Assembly: GCA_050692985.1 (NCBI GenBank)
Contig: JBOGVZ010000066.1
Span: 1 to 64,000, forward strand
DNA length: 64,000 bases
Direction: 5' to 3'
From: JBOGVZ01 sp050692985
GTDB taxonomy: Bacteria; Actinomycetota; UBA4738; CALAEC01
Under the pieces are notes generated by a model. The model searched no databases. It was not told where the DNA came from and saw nothing but the letters and a program-made list of their open reading frames with translations. Of this stretch, positions 8,955 to 17,206 are shown in pieces. The translations under genes and the position numbers were made by a program. How positions within the stretch are numbered: position 1 is the first letter of the stretch; every line of letters begins with the position of its first letter.

Positions 8955-9952
8955 GCCGGGTCCTGCTGGTGGCACCGTACCCGCCCCGGACGTGCGGCAT
9001 CGGGGCGTACGCGGCGGCACAGGCCGAGCGGCTCCGGTCCGAGGGCCACGAGGTCACGGTGCTGTCACCTCCCGACGGCCACGGCGACGTGCGCGTCGGG
9101 TTCTTCGGCGGGCGCCCGTTCCGAGCTGCGGCCCGGCTGGGCAAGGATGCCGACCGGATCGTGGTCCACTTCCAGCCGGCCCTGTACTTCAAGCGGCGGG
9201 CGCCCCTGTCGAAGATCGGCGCGTCGCTCGGGCTGGAGCGGCTGTGCCGAACCCGTCCCCAGACCGAGATCCTGGTCCACGAGGCCGACCCGCCCAGGTG
9301 GTGGCGTCCCGACGAGTTCCTGCTCCGGCGAGCGTTCCGGCGCGCACCCCTGCTCCTGTTCCACACCGATGCCGAGCGCGTCCGGTTCGAACGGACCTAT
9401 CGGGTCCGTCGCCCGGTCCGGCTGGTGCCCCACATCGAAGGGGTCAGGGTCCACGGCCGGATGACGCGAACCGAGGCTCGCCGCCGGCTGGGCATCCCCG
9501 AAGGGGAACGGGTCCTGGTCTCGGCGGGCTTCCTGCACCCCGCCAAGGGCCACGAGCGGGCCATCGAGGCCGTGCGCCGCGCGGGCGCGGGACGGCTGTA
9601 CATCGTGGGCTCGGCCAGGGACGACAGCCCCCGGAACGAGGAGTACGCCAGGCGCATCCGCGGCATGGCCGCCGCCGCCCCCGGCGTGGAGCTCGTCGAG
9701 GGCTTCGCCTCGGACGAGGACTTCGACACGTGGATCGCCGCGGCGGACGCCGTGGTGCTCCCGTACCGGCGCTCGTGGTCCTCCGGGGCGCTGGCCCGGG
9801 CCCACGCCGTGGGGACTCCCGCGGTGGTGACCGGCGTGGGAGGGCTGGCCGAGCAGGCCGGGCCCCGGGACATCGTGGTGGGGAACGACGACGAGCTGGC
9901 CGCCGCGGTCGCCGCCGTCCTGACCGGCCGGACGGCGGAGGTCCGCCCGTGA
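8951..9952 (+). CDS. Glycosyltransferase, GT-B fold (group 1 like)
   Basis: A 333-aa protein starting VLLVAPYPPRTCGIGAYA, the typical donor-domain start of GT4-like enzymes. Later blocks are VLVSAGFLHPAKGHERAIEA, the linker to the C-terminal Rossmann half, and VVLPYRRSWSSGALARAHA, the position of the donor phosphate-binding motif. The usual E-x7-E is altered here (SWSSGALARAHAVGTPAVV), common in distant GT4 members. It lies in the exporter operon with 4-bp overlaps on both sides, so a role in building the exported glycan is likely; donor and acceptor are unknown. Confidence 0.78.
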   Translation: MSRVLLVAPYPPRTCGIGAYAAAQAERLRSEGHEVTVLSPPDGHGDVRVGFFGGRPFRAAARLGKDADRIVVHFQPALYFKRRAPLSKIGASLGLERLCRTRPQTEILVHEADPPRWWRPDEFLLRRAFRRAPLLLFHTDAERVRFERTYRVRRPVRLVPHIEGVRVHGRMTRTEARRRLGIPEGERVLVSAGFLHPAKGHERAIEAVRRAGAGRLYIVGSARDDSPRNEEYARRIRGMAAAAPGVELVEGFASDEDFDTWIAAADAVVLPYRRSWSSGALARAHAVGTPAVVTGVGGLAEQAGPRDIVVGNDDELAAAVAAVLTGRTAEVRP

Positions 9953-10416
9953 CCCACCGAGCTCGATCGCCGCATGAGCACACCAGCCCGCTCGACGCCG
10001 ACTACGCACCGCCGGCCCCGCCCGGCGAGAAGAGGAGGACCCGATTGATCGTCGCCTTGATCCTCGCATCCGTGACCCTGGCCGCCGTGGCCCAGCTCAC
10101 GCTGAAGTTCGGGATGAACCAGGTGGCGGTGGAGCACCCCGCCGAAGCGCGGTCCCTGGTGGCCACGCTGCTCCAGGGGTTCCGGCAGCCGGCGGTGTGG
10201 GGCGGGCTGGCCCTATTCGGGCTGTCGGCGCTGTTCTGGCTGCTGGTCCTGTCCCGGGCCTCGCTGTCGTTCGCGTATCCGTTCGCCGCCCTGACCTACG
10301 TCCTGATCCTGGTGTTCGACCGAGTGGTGCTGAACGAGCCGGTGGTGGCCCTGCGGTGGGGGGGCGTGGCCCTGATCATCACCGGCCTGGTGCTCGTGTC
10401 CCGGACGAGCTCGTGA
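9949..10416 (+). CDS. EamA/SMR-like small membrane transporter
   Basis: 155 aa with a polar, Pro-rich N-terminal tail of about 35 residues and four hydrophobic helices. AQLTLKFGMNQV is typical of ArnE/ArnF and other small multidrug-resistance-fold proteins, as is the final helix GVALIITGLVLVSR. In polysaccharide clusters such proteins are thought to flip polyprenyl-phosphate sugars across the membrane, which would fit here; drug efflux cannot be excluded. The GTG start overlaps the upstream stop (GTGA). Confidence 0.72.
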   Translation: MTHRARSPHEHTSPLDADYAPPAPPGEKRRTRLIVALILASVTLAAVAQLTLKFGMNQVAVEHPAEARSLVATLLQGFRQPAVWGGLALFGLSALFWLLVLSRASLSFAYPFAALTYVLILVFDRVVLNEPVVALRWGGVALIITGLVLVSRTSS

Positions 10417-10436
10417 GCCGACCCCTCCCCTGACCG

Positions 10437-11300
10437 ATGTCGCGCGCGGCCGTCCCGGACCTCGCCGTCGTCGTCGTCAACTACAACGCAGGGGAGTACC
10501 TGTCCCGGTGCCTGGAGTCGGTCTACGGCGCCGCGGGGGAGGCCTCCGTGGAGGTCGTGGTGGTGGACAACGCATCCCGCGATGGGAGCGCCACGGCCGC
10601 GGCCCGGCGGTTCCCGGACATCCGGGTGATCGGCAACGAGGACAACCGGGGGCTGTCGGCGGCCCTCAACCAGGGCATCCGGGGGACCCGGGCGCCCTTC
10701 GTCCTCCTGCTGAACCCCGACGCGGAGGTCGTCGGCGGCACCCTGGAGGGGCTGCTGAAGGTGGCCCGCGACCATCCCCGGGCCGGCGCCGTCGGCCCCC
10801 TGATCCGCAACCCCGACGGGACCGTCTACCCGTCCGGGCGCCGGTTCCCGTCGGTGGGGCAGGCCGTGGGGCACGCGCTGCTGGGCCCGTTCCGCCCCGG
10901 CAACCGGTTCTCCCGGGCGTACCGGATGGACGACTGGGACCGCACGTCGGAGCGACAGGTGGACTGGGTGTCCCTGGCGTGCATGCTCGTGCCTCGGGCG
11001 GCCTTCGAGCAGGTGGGCCTGTTCGACGAGGACTTCTTCCTGTACGCGGAGGAGCTCGACTTCTGCACGCGCCTGGGGGCGGCCGGGTGGACGGTCCTGT
11101 TCACCCCGGAGCTCGAGGTGGTGCACGAGGGCGGCGTGTCCACCGGCCGCTCCTGGCGGATGACCATGGAGCACTCGCGCGGCATCTACCGGTACTTCGC
11201 CAAGCACCGGGCCACGGGGTGGCGCAAGGTCCTCCTTCCGCCGGCCTGGGTGGTGCTTCGGCTGCGAGCCGTGCTGGCCACGCTGCGGGGACGGCAGTGA
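10437..11300 (+). CDS. Glycosyltransferase family 2, WbbL-like (probable rhamnosyltransferase)
   Basis: A GT-A enzyme of 287 aa. VVVVNYNAGEYLSRCLES and VVVVDNASRDGS are the nucleotide-binding start, NRGLSAALNQGI is the characteristic GT2 rhamnosyltransferase block, and LLLNPDAEV supplies the DxD-type metal site. FDEDFFLYAEELDFCTR provides the acceptor-side ED motif. In mycobacteria wbbL, which adds rhamnose to the cell-wall linker, lies directly beside manB and rmlD; the same order here supports the rhamnosyltransferase assignment, although acceptor specificity is inferred. Confidence 0.82.
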   Translation: MSRAAVPDLAVVVVNYNAGEYLSRCLESVYGAAGEASVEVVVVDNASRDGSATAAARRFPDIRVIGNEDNRGLSAALNQGIRGTRAPFVLLLNPDAEVVGGTLEGLLKVARDHPRAGAVGPLIRNPDGTVYPSGRRFPSVGQAVGHALLGPFRPGNRFSRAYRMDDWDRTSERQVDWVSLACMLVPRAAFEQVGLFDEDFFLYAEELDFCTRLGAAGWTVLFTPELEVVHEGGVSTGRSWRMTMEHSRGIYRYFAKHRATGWRKVLLPPAWVVLRLRAVLATLRGRQ

Positions 11301-12391
11301 AGGCCGTGGTCCTCGTGGGAGGCGAGGGGACCCGGTTGCGTCCGCTCACCGAGACGATCCCCAAGCCACTGCTGCCGTTCATGAACCGGCCGTTCCTGGC
11401 GCACGTGCTCGACCAGCTGGCGACGCACGGCGTGGACGAGGTGATCCTGTCGTCGTTCCACCTGGAGGAGGAGTTCCGCTCGTTCCTCGACGAGCACCCG
11501 GCCCCCCCCGCGATCACGTGGATCACCGAAGCCCGGCCCCTGGGGACGTGCGGCGCGATCGCCGGGGCCCGCCACCTCCTGGACGACACGTTCCTCGTCC
11601 TCAACGGCGACGTCGTCACGGACCTCGACCTCTCGGCGCTGGTGGCCGTCCACCGGGATCGGGCGGCGGTGGCCACGGTCGCCCTCCACCGCGTCGAGGA
11701 CGCCCGGCCGTACGGGCTCGTCGAAACCACGCCCGAGGGCCGCGTGCTGGCGTTCCGGGAGAAGCCGGCCGACCCGGTGCCCGGAGAGGTCAACGCGGGG
11801 ACCTACGTCCTGGAGCCTCGGGTCCTGGACGGCGTCCCCGGTGGCGTGGCCGTGTCGATCGAGCGGGAGACCTACCCCGCGCTGATCGCCGCCGGCGAGC
11901 CCGTCTTCGCCCTGGGGTCGGACGCCTACTGGCGTGACCTGGGGACGCCGGAGGATTACCTCCAGGCGCACGTGGACGCCCTCGACGGGCTGGTGGCCGG
12001 GCGGGAGTACCCGAGGCCGCTGCTCGGGGAAGGCGGGCACGTCGATCCCTCGGCCGTGGTGGGCGAGCATGCGGTGCTGGGCCCGGGCGTGAGGGTCGCC
12101 GCCCGAGCGGTCGTCGAGCGCTCCGTGCTCCACCGGGGGGCGATCGTGGGACGGGGGGCCGCCGTCCTGGACAGCGTCCTGGGCCCGGGGGTGGTGGTGG
12201 GGGATGGGGCCGAGGTCACGGGGTCGGTCCTGGCCGAGGAGGCGGGGGTCGGGCCCGGCGCCCGGATCGCGGAGGCCCGCCTGGGCCCGGGCCGGCGCGC
12301 CCCGGGTGGGGGGGTCCGGGGGGGTAGCTCGCCCCGAGGAGCGGAGGCAGGGGGCCGGACGGCGAGCGAACCCCCCAGTGGGAGGGATTGA
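11297..12391 (+). CDS. NDP-sugar pyrophosphorylase (mannose-1-phosphate guanylyltransferase-like)
   Basis: Nucleotidyltransferase with GGEGTRLRP at residues 8-16, PKPLLPFMNRPF as the Lys-containing sugar site, and LNGDVVTDLD as the metal-binding Asp region. The C-terminal third (from about residue 245) is a hexapeptide left-handed helix ending in a low-complexity Gly/Arg tail. The family includes GDP-mannose and glucose-1-phosphate pyrophosphorylases; gene order with the WbbL-like gene recalls mycobacterial Rv3264c. The GTG start overlaps the previous stop. With the phosphomannomutase and SIS isomerase downstream it could complete a GDP-mannose route. Confidence 0.8.
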   Translation: MKAVVLVGGEGTRLRPLTETIPKPLLPFMNRPFLAHVLDQLATHGVDEVILSSFHLEEEFRSFLDEHPAPPAITWITEARPLGTCGAIAGARHLLDDTFLVLNGDVVTDLDLSALVAVHRDRAAVATVALHRVEDARPYGLVETTPEGRVLAFREKPADPVPGEVNAGTYVLEPRVLDGVPGGVAVSIERETYPALIAAGEPVFALGSDAYWRDLGTPEDYLQAHVDALDGLVAGREYPRPLLGEGGHVDPSAVVGEHAVLGPGVRVAARAVVERSVLHRGAIVGRGAAVLDSVLGPGVVVGDGAEVTGSVLAEEAGVGPGARIAEARLGPGRRAPGGGVRGGSSPRGAEAGGRTASEPPSGRD

Positions 12392-12400
12392 CAGGTTCGC

Positions 12401-12429
12401 TTCACTTCGCCGGGGCGCTGGTGTAGGGT
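12401..12429 (+). promoter_or_regulatory. Possible promoter of the SpoIID-domain gene
   Basis: TTCACT (12401-12406) and TAGGGT (12424-12429) are separated by 17 nt and lie 32 nt before the ATG. TAGGGT is the same -10 hexamer as at fbiC. The -35 match is weak. A better-looking TTGACA at 12388-12393 is 30 nt from the -10, too far for a sigma-70 type promoter. Confidence 0.35.
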
Positions 12430-12461
12430 TGGGAACCCCCCCTGTGGCAAGGCCAACCGAC

Positions 12462-13970
12462 ATGAGACGAGCGGCAGCCCTCTTCATCTCGATCGCCCTG
12501 GCCCTCCCGGCGGCGCTCACCGACGCCCCGCCGGCCGTGGCGGCCGAGGACTTCACCTTCCACGGCTCGGGGTACGGCCACGGCCTGGGCATGGGCCAGT
12601 ACGGGATGCTGGGGCTGGCCCGGGCCGGGTGGCTCCCAGCGAAGATCCTGCGCCACTACTACACCGGGACGAAGGTAAAGAAGAAGCCCCCACCGGAGAA
12701 GCGCATCCGGGTGGGTCTGGTGCAGGACGACACGGAGGTCAAGCTCCGGTCGGTCGACGGGCCCTACGTCTTCCAGCTCCAGAACGGCAAGGTCATCGAG
12801 ACCGTGCCCGATGGCAAGAACCGCTGGGTCCGGGTGAAGGACGGCAAGTACAAGATCGAGAAGCCGAGCGGCGCCCTCGTCGGCGGCAAGCTGTGGGGCG
12901 GGAAGAAGACCGACCTGTACGCGATCCCCCAGGACTCCAGGATCTGGGTGGCCGACTGGGGCCACCATGTGATGCGCGGTAAGGTCGCCTTCAACATCAT
13001 CGACGACAACCACCTGGACGTGGTGGCGGACGTCCCCGTCCAGCAGTACGTGTTCGGGGTCAGCGAGGTCCCCAACACGTGGCACAAGATGGCCCTGCGG
13101 ACGCAGGCCATCGCCTCACGCACGTTCGCCTACTGGCGGCTGCTGGGGCCGCGGACCGGCTGCTCGTGCGACATCCTGTCCACCACCGCGGACCAGTTCT
13201 ACACGGGCGCCGACAAGGAGACGGCGTTCAAGGGGAACCGCTGGGTGAGCGCGGCGCGCAAGACGAAGAAGAAGGTCGTCCTGCACAAGGGGACGCCGAT
13301 CTACTCCGTGTATGGCTCCTCGAGCGGGGGCCACACCGAGGCCATCCAGAACGTGTGGCCGGCGGCGGCGGCGTCACCGTACCTCAAGGGGGTGTGCGAC
13401 CCGAAGGACGACGTCCCGGAGAACCCCAACACCACGTGGAAGGCGACGTTCACGGCCTCCGCGGTCACCGACGCGCTCAAGCCGTACACGGGCGGCATCG
13501 GGACCGTGGAGAGCTTCAAGAAGTACGACCGAGGGGTCTCGGGGCGCGTGACGACCGTGAAGGTGGTCGGCTCCTCGGGCAGCAAGGTGGTCGGCGGCTG
13601 GAACATCCGCACGGCCCTGGGCCTGAAGGACACTCGCTTCTACGTGAACAAGAACCTGAACATCACCGGGCAGATCCGGCAGAAGTACGACGCGATCGAC
13701 TGCAAGCCGGGGAAGTCGATGAGCAAGAAGGTCGAGGTGGACGGGGGACGGTACCAGCGCTTCAAGAAGGGCCGGATCTACGTGAACGACGGCCCCGGCA
13801 AGGTGGTGTGGGTGCGAGGGAAGGTCCTGGACACCTACCTCGGGGAAGGCGGCCACAACTCGGGCCTGGGCCTTCCGAAGAAGTACCTCAAGATCGACGG
13901 CGGCACGAAGGGCGTGTTCGACGGCGGGAAGATCGTGTGCACCGGGGGGTGCACCGTCACCTACGACTAG
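12462..13970 (+). CDS. Secreted SpoIID/LytB domain protein
   Basis: Exported 502-aa protein with a signal peptide at about residues 1-28 (hydrophobic core then AVAAED). SpoIID-type proteins bind or trim peptidoglycan glycan strands; the typical landmarks are the start GSGYGHGLGMGQYG, the region VPVQQYVFGVSEVPNTW with the catalytic-position Glu, ALRTQAIASRTFA, and YGSSSGGHTEAIQNVW. A Lys-rich tail with LGLPKKYLKIDGG is reminiscent of LGFP cell-wall-binding repeats. In sporulators SpoIID is engulfment-specific, but actinobacterial homologues are general envelope proteins, so sporulation should not be inferred. It converges with the DUF3105 gene. Confidence 0.85.
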   Translation: MRRAAALFISIALALPAALTDAPPAVAAEDFTFHGSGYGHGLGMGQYGMLGLARAGWLPAKILRHYYTGTKVKKKPPPEKRIRVGLVQDDTEVKLRSVDGPYVFQLQNGKVIETVPDGKNRWVRVKDGKYKIEKPSGALVGGKLWGGKKTDLYAIPQDSRIWVADWGHHVMRGKVAFNIIDDNHLDVVADVPVQQYVFGVSEVPNTWHKMALRTQAIASRTFAYWRLLGPRTGCSCDILSTTADQFYTGADKETAFKGNRWVSAARKTKKKVVLHKGTPIYSVYGSSSGGHTEAIQNVWPAAAASPYLKGVCDPKDDVPENPNTTWKATFTASAVTDALKPYTGGIGTVESFKKYDRGVSGRVTTVKVVGSSGSKVVGGWNIRTALGLKDTRFYVNKNLNITGQIRQKYDAIDCKPGKSMSKKVEVDGGRYQRFKKGRIYVNDGPGKVVWVRGKVLDTYLGEGGHNSGLGLPKKYLKIDGGTKGVFDGGKIVCTGGCTVTYD

Positions 13971-13980
13971 GGGCCTGCCC

Positions 13981-14874
13981 TCAGCCCCCAGCGGGCTCGG
14001 GGGCGTTGCTGGACCCGCGGTACTGCTGGATGAAGCCCTCGGCCACCGTGGCCACCTGGTCGACCTGGCCGGCCTCGACCTCCGGGCACGGCAGCAGCTT
14101 GTTCCACGCGGTGAACGTCACGCTGGCGCCGTCGGGTAGCGCCCGCGGGCCCTCCGCCGGGTACTGGACCAGCAACACCTTGCTCTCACGCTCGGTGATC
14201 TCGGTCAGCCGGTCGACCGCCTCCTGGGGAAGGGCACCGTCCCCGTCGGCCCGGTAGGACATGATCACGTAGGCGTGCTCGAGGTTGTGGACCAGGCTCG
14301 TCTCGAGCACCGGGTCCACCGGGTCGGGGAGGACGGGGGGACCCTGGTACGCGGCCGGGTTGTGCGGTCCCGACGTGGCCGGCGTGGAGTTGTACTCGGG
14401 GGGGACCTGCCCCGCCTGGAGGTGCTCCCGCCCCTGGACGCCCGGCTCCTCGATGGCGCCGTCTCCCTCCTCCCCGCATCCCAGGGCGGCGGCCGCCCGG
14501 GCCGCCGCCTGGTCCTCCAGGAGGAGCGGCCGGGTGTTCACGTACCAGATCGCCACGGCGACGCCGCCGATCATCCCCAGCACCAGCCCCCACCGCACCG
14601 CCCTCCGCAGGCGGCGGGCCCGGCGGGCACGCTTGATCCGCCGCTCCCGCTCGCGGCGGGCCTGCTCCTTCCGGGCCTGCCGGTTGCTGGTCGGTGCGGG
14701 GGCCTCGCGGCGTCGCGTGCGCCGGCCCTCGGGCCGCTCGGCCTCCGGCGCCCGCGTCTCCTCCCGCTCGGTCTCGAGCCGGGCCACGACCTCCTCCCGT
14801 GACCGGGCGCCCTGGGTGGGGCGGGCCTGGGGCCGGGACGGTCGCTTCCCCTTCTTGCGCTTCTTCTTCGCCAC
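13981..14874 (-). CDS. DUF3105 family membrane-anchored protein
   Basis: 297 aa. The first 95 residues are highly basic and low in complexity (KKKRKKGKR start, Arg-rich stretches), then one transmembrane helix (about 96-113) places the rest outside. The outer domain carries DUF3105 landmarks: VPPEYNSTPATSGPH, a VHNLEHAYVIMSY block with His residues, and a later TAWNKLLPCPE segment. Its function is not established. A TATAGT box on this strand at 14900-14905 may be a promoter. It is codirectional with fbiB but separated by 43 nt. Confidence 0.8.
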   Translation of the reverse strand: MAKKKRKKGKRPSRPQARPTQGARSREEVVARLETEREETRAPEAERPEGRRTRRREAPAPTSNRQARKEQARRERERRIKRARRARRLRRAVRWGLVLGMIGGVAVAIWYVNTRPLLLEDQAAARAAAALGCGEEGDGAIEEPGVQGREHLQAGQVPPEYNSTPATSGPHNPAAYQGPPVLPDPVDPVLETSLVHNLEHAYVIMSYRADGDGALPQEAVDRLTEITERESKVLLVQYPAEGPRALPDGASVTFTAWNKLLPCPEVEAGQVDQVATVAEGFIQQYRGSSNAPEPAGG

Positions 14875-14917
14875 GTGGTTCCTCGTTGGGTGGGCAGTAA
14901 CTATATGAGGCCCGCTG

Positions 14918-16213
14918 TCACCTCGTCCGCAGGTGCTCGCCCGGGTCCAGCGGCGGGCGCGGCGGCGGCCCCCCGGTCGGGAGCGGCCCGGCGGCTACCG
15001 CCCCCATCGGGAGCCACTGCTCGTCGAGCCCCAGCGCCGCCCGAGACTCGTCCTGGCAGAACAGCGTGGACGACACCCAGCACGAGGCGTGGCCCTGCGC
15101 GTGGAGGGCCAGCATGAAGTTTTGCACGCCGGCCCCGGTGGCCAGCACGAACATGTCTCGCTCCGCCCGGCGCCGCCGCTCGTCGGGGTAGCGGTCCGCC
15201 GCGGCCAGCGACACGCTGGGGACGGCCAGCACCGGAGCCGCACCGAGCAGGGCGTCGGACCGGGCCACCCGCCGCTCGATCCCTTCTCGGTCGACGCCGT
15301 CCGCGCCCAGGTCCCGGGCCCATGCCTCGGCCATCGCCCCCAGCAGGCCTGCGCGGGCGGACCGCGACTCGACGATCGTCCATCGCCACGGCCGGGTACG
15401 GTGGCGCGAGCCGTGGGGGACCGGGGCGGTCAGGGCGGCCCGCACCGCCTCCACCAGGACGTGTCGGGGGACCGTCCCCGCTCCGAACTCGCGGACCGAG
15501 CGGCGGCCCGAGATGGCATCGAGCGGCGCGTATCGGAACAGGTCCTCTTCCGGCGGACGCACCAGCTCCGCCGCCGGGCCCGGCGGAGCCTCGGTGCGGA
15601 CCCCCCGGACCACGGCCGCGGGGATGCCCTCGGCCTTGCCCATGACCAGGCCGGCCGCCGCGCACACCTCGTCGGCCAGGGCCACGATCGTGGCGTCCAG
15701 GAGCCGGCCCGAGCGGTCGGGCGTTCCCCGGAGGTCGACGAGCGCCGGGAGGCCGGCGCAACCGACGGCCACGTTCACCAGCCCCCGTCGCCACGGACGC
15801 CCGAACGTGTCGGAGACGACCACCCCCACCTCGGCCCCCGCTCGTTCGCTCAGGCCCGACCGGATGCGCTCGGCGGACGCATCGGGGTCCTCGGGGAGCA
15901 GCGTCAGGAAGCCGGGTGCGACGTTGGACGCGTCCACGCCCGCGTTCGCGCACACGAATCCGTGCCGGGTCTCGGCGATGACCAGGTCTCCACGGCGAGC
16001 GACCACCCGGCGGCCCTCTCGAGCCACCCATGCTTGCCTGCCCGCACCCTCGGGGACCACCCGCCCCTCGGCCTTCGAGACCACCTTCTGGGTGACGACG
16101 ACCACGTCGCCGCCCCGGAGCCCGCCGGGGAGGTGGGCCGCGATCACCTCGGCCAGGTCGGTGCCCGCCTCGACCTCTGGGATCCCGGTGACCGGGAGAA
16201 CCTCGAGGCTCAT
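14918..16213 (-). CDS. fbiB: F420-0:gamma-glutamyl ligase fused to nitroreductase domain
   Basis: Two-domain FbiB. Residues of about 1-240 are the CofE ligase that adds glutamates to F420-0 (VVVTQKVVSKAEGR, VCANAGVDASNV, VVSDTFGRPWRRG). Residues of about 245-431 are an FMN-binding nitroreductase fold (RRSVREFGAGTVP), which in mycobacterial FbiB reduces dehydro-F420. The ATG is supported by a 4-bp overlap with the fbiA stop. The 431-aa length matches the fused actinobacterial form, unlike archaeal CofE. Confidence 0.93.
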   Translation of the reverse strand: MSLEVLPVTGIPEVEAGTDLAEVIAAHLPGGLRGGDVVVVTQKVVSKAEGRVVPEGAGRQAWVAREGRRVVARRGDLVIAETRHGFVCANAGVDASNVAPGFLTLLPEDPDASAERIRSGLSERAGAEVGVVVSDTFGRPWRRGLVNVAVGCAGLPALVDLRGTPDRSGRLLDATIVALADEVCAAAGLVMGKAEGIPAAVVRGVRTEAPPGPAAELVRPPEEDLFRYAPLDAISGRRSVREFGAGTVPRHVLVEAVRAALTAPVPHGSRHRTRPWRWTIVESRSARAGLLGAMAEAWARDLGADGVDREGIERRVARSDALLGAAPVLAVPSVSLAAADRYPDERRRRAERDMFVLATGAGVQNFMLALHAQGHASCWVSSTLFCQDESRAALGLDEQWLPMGAVAAGPLPTGGPPPRPPLDPGEHLRTR

Positions 16214-17178
16214 CCGGTCACGAGCTCGATCGCCGCCCGGGCCAGGCGCTCGGCCGCGTCGTCGTCGGTCATGATGGTGTCGACGGCCGCCCCGCGGATC
16301 CCGAGCTCCTCCTCGATGCGGGGGACCAGGGCCCGGTCCCGCTCGTCGGCGATCCACCCATCCAGCAGGCCGCGATAGGCGCGCGACGCGCCCAGGGCGG
16401 AGACCTCCAGCCCGGCGGCCGGCATGAGCCGGTCGGCCATGCCCCGGAGGGGGGCCCCGGCCACGATGGGACTGATGCCGACCACGGGCCTGCCCGCCGC
16501 GGCGTCGGCGATCCCCGGGACGGCCAGGATCGGTCCGATGCTGGCCACGGGGTTCGACGGGCAGATCACCACCGCGTCCGCGGCGCCGATCGCCTCCAGC
16601 ACGCCGGGCGAGGGACGGGCCCGCTCGGCGCCGGCGTACCGGATCGCCTTGACCTCGTCGCGGGCCCCTCGGCCCACCCAGTACTCCTGGAAGTGAAGGT
16701 CGAGCACCCGTCCGGCCTGGTCGACCGCATCGATGCGCGTCGTCACCGGGTCGTCCGACATCGGCAGCAGCGGTGGATCCACCCCGAACGCCCGACACGA
16801 CGCCGCCGTGGCCTCCGACAGCGTCCGCCCGGAGGACAGCAGCCCGGTTCGCATGAGGTGCGTGGCCAGGTCCAGGTCACCGAGCCCGAACCACGCCTGG
16901 CCACCGAGCCGGCGGAGCTCCTCGAGCGTCCGGAACGACTCGGCCCCGCGGCCCCACCCGCGGTCGCGATCGGCCACGCCGGCCAGCCAGTACATCACCG
17001 AATCCAGGTCGGGCGAGACGTGGAGGCCGTGGAGGACCAGGTCGTCGCCGGTGTTGACGACGACCGACACGTCGGATGGCGGCACGGTGCGCACCAGCCC
17101 GCGCAAGAACTTTCCCGCTCCGACACCGCCCGCCAGCGCAACGACGTTCACGTCCGAAGCGTATTCGCTATTGCTCAT
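16210..17178 (-). CDS. fbiA: 2-phospho-L-lactate (or phosphoenolpyruvate) transferase, F420 biosynthesis
   Basis: CofD/FbiA joins the phospho-lactate-type moiety to the deazaflavin Fo. ALAGGVGAGKFLRGL near the N-terminus is the family's GDP/PPi-binding loop, and VNTGDDLVLHGLHVSPDLD is the conserved deazaflavin-pocket block. ATG 17178 gives 322 aa; a GTG at 17193 would add five residues (MAASS) and cannot be excluded. It is transcribed with fbiB and diverges from fbiC across fewer than 30 bp, so the two F420 transcripts must share promoter DNA. Confidence 0.93.
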   Translation of the reverse strand: MSNSEYASDVNVVALAGGVGAGKFLRGLVRTVPPSDVSVVVNTGDDLVLHGLHVSPDLDSVMYWLAGVADRDRGWGRGAESFRTLEELRRLGGQAWFGLGDLDLATHLMRTGLLSSGRTLSEATAASCRAFGVDPPLLPMSDDPVTTRIDAVDQAGRVLDLHFQEYWVGRGARDEVKAIRYAGAERARPSPGVLEAIGAADAVVICPSNPVASIGPILAVPGIADAAAGRPVVGISPIVAGAPLRGMADRLMPAAGLEVSALGASRAYRGLLDGWIADERDRALVPRIEEELGIRGAAVDTIMTDDDAAERLARAAIELVTG

Positions 17179-17199
17179 CGAGGAGGCGGCCACTAGGGT
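17171..17199 (+). promoter_or_regulatory. Leaderless promoter of fbiC
   Basis: TTGCTC (17171-17176), a 17-nt spacer and TAGGGT (17194-17199) precede the GTG at 17207 by 7 nt, so transcription should begin at or next to the start codon. No Shine-Dalgarno lies at proper spacing. The -35 overlaps the first codons of fbiA on the other strand, so expression of the two transcripts may interfere or be coordinated. Confidence 0.6.
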
Positions 17200-17206
17200 C
17201 GAGCGT

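Noticed and set aside
12388..12393. TTGACA as -35 for the SpoIID-domain gene
   Set aside because: It is 30 nt from the only plausible -10 (TAGGGT), beyond normal spacing.
12462..13970. Evidence of endospore formation from a SpoIID-domain protein
   Set aside because: SpoIID domains are common in secreted wall proteins of non-sporulating actinobacteria, and no other sporulation gene is present.
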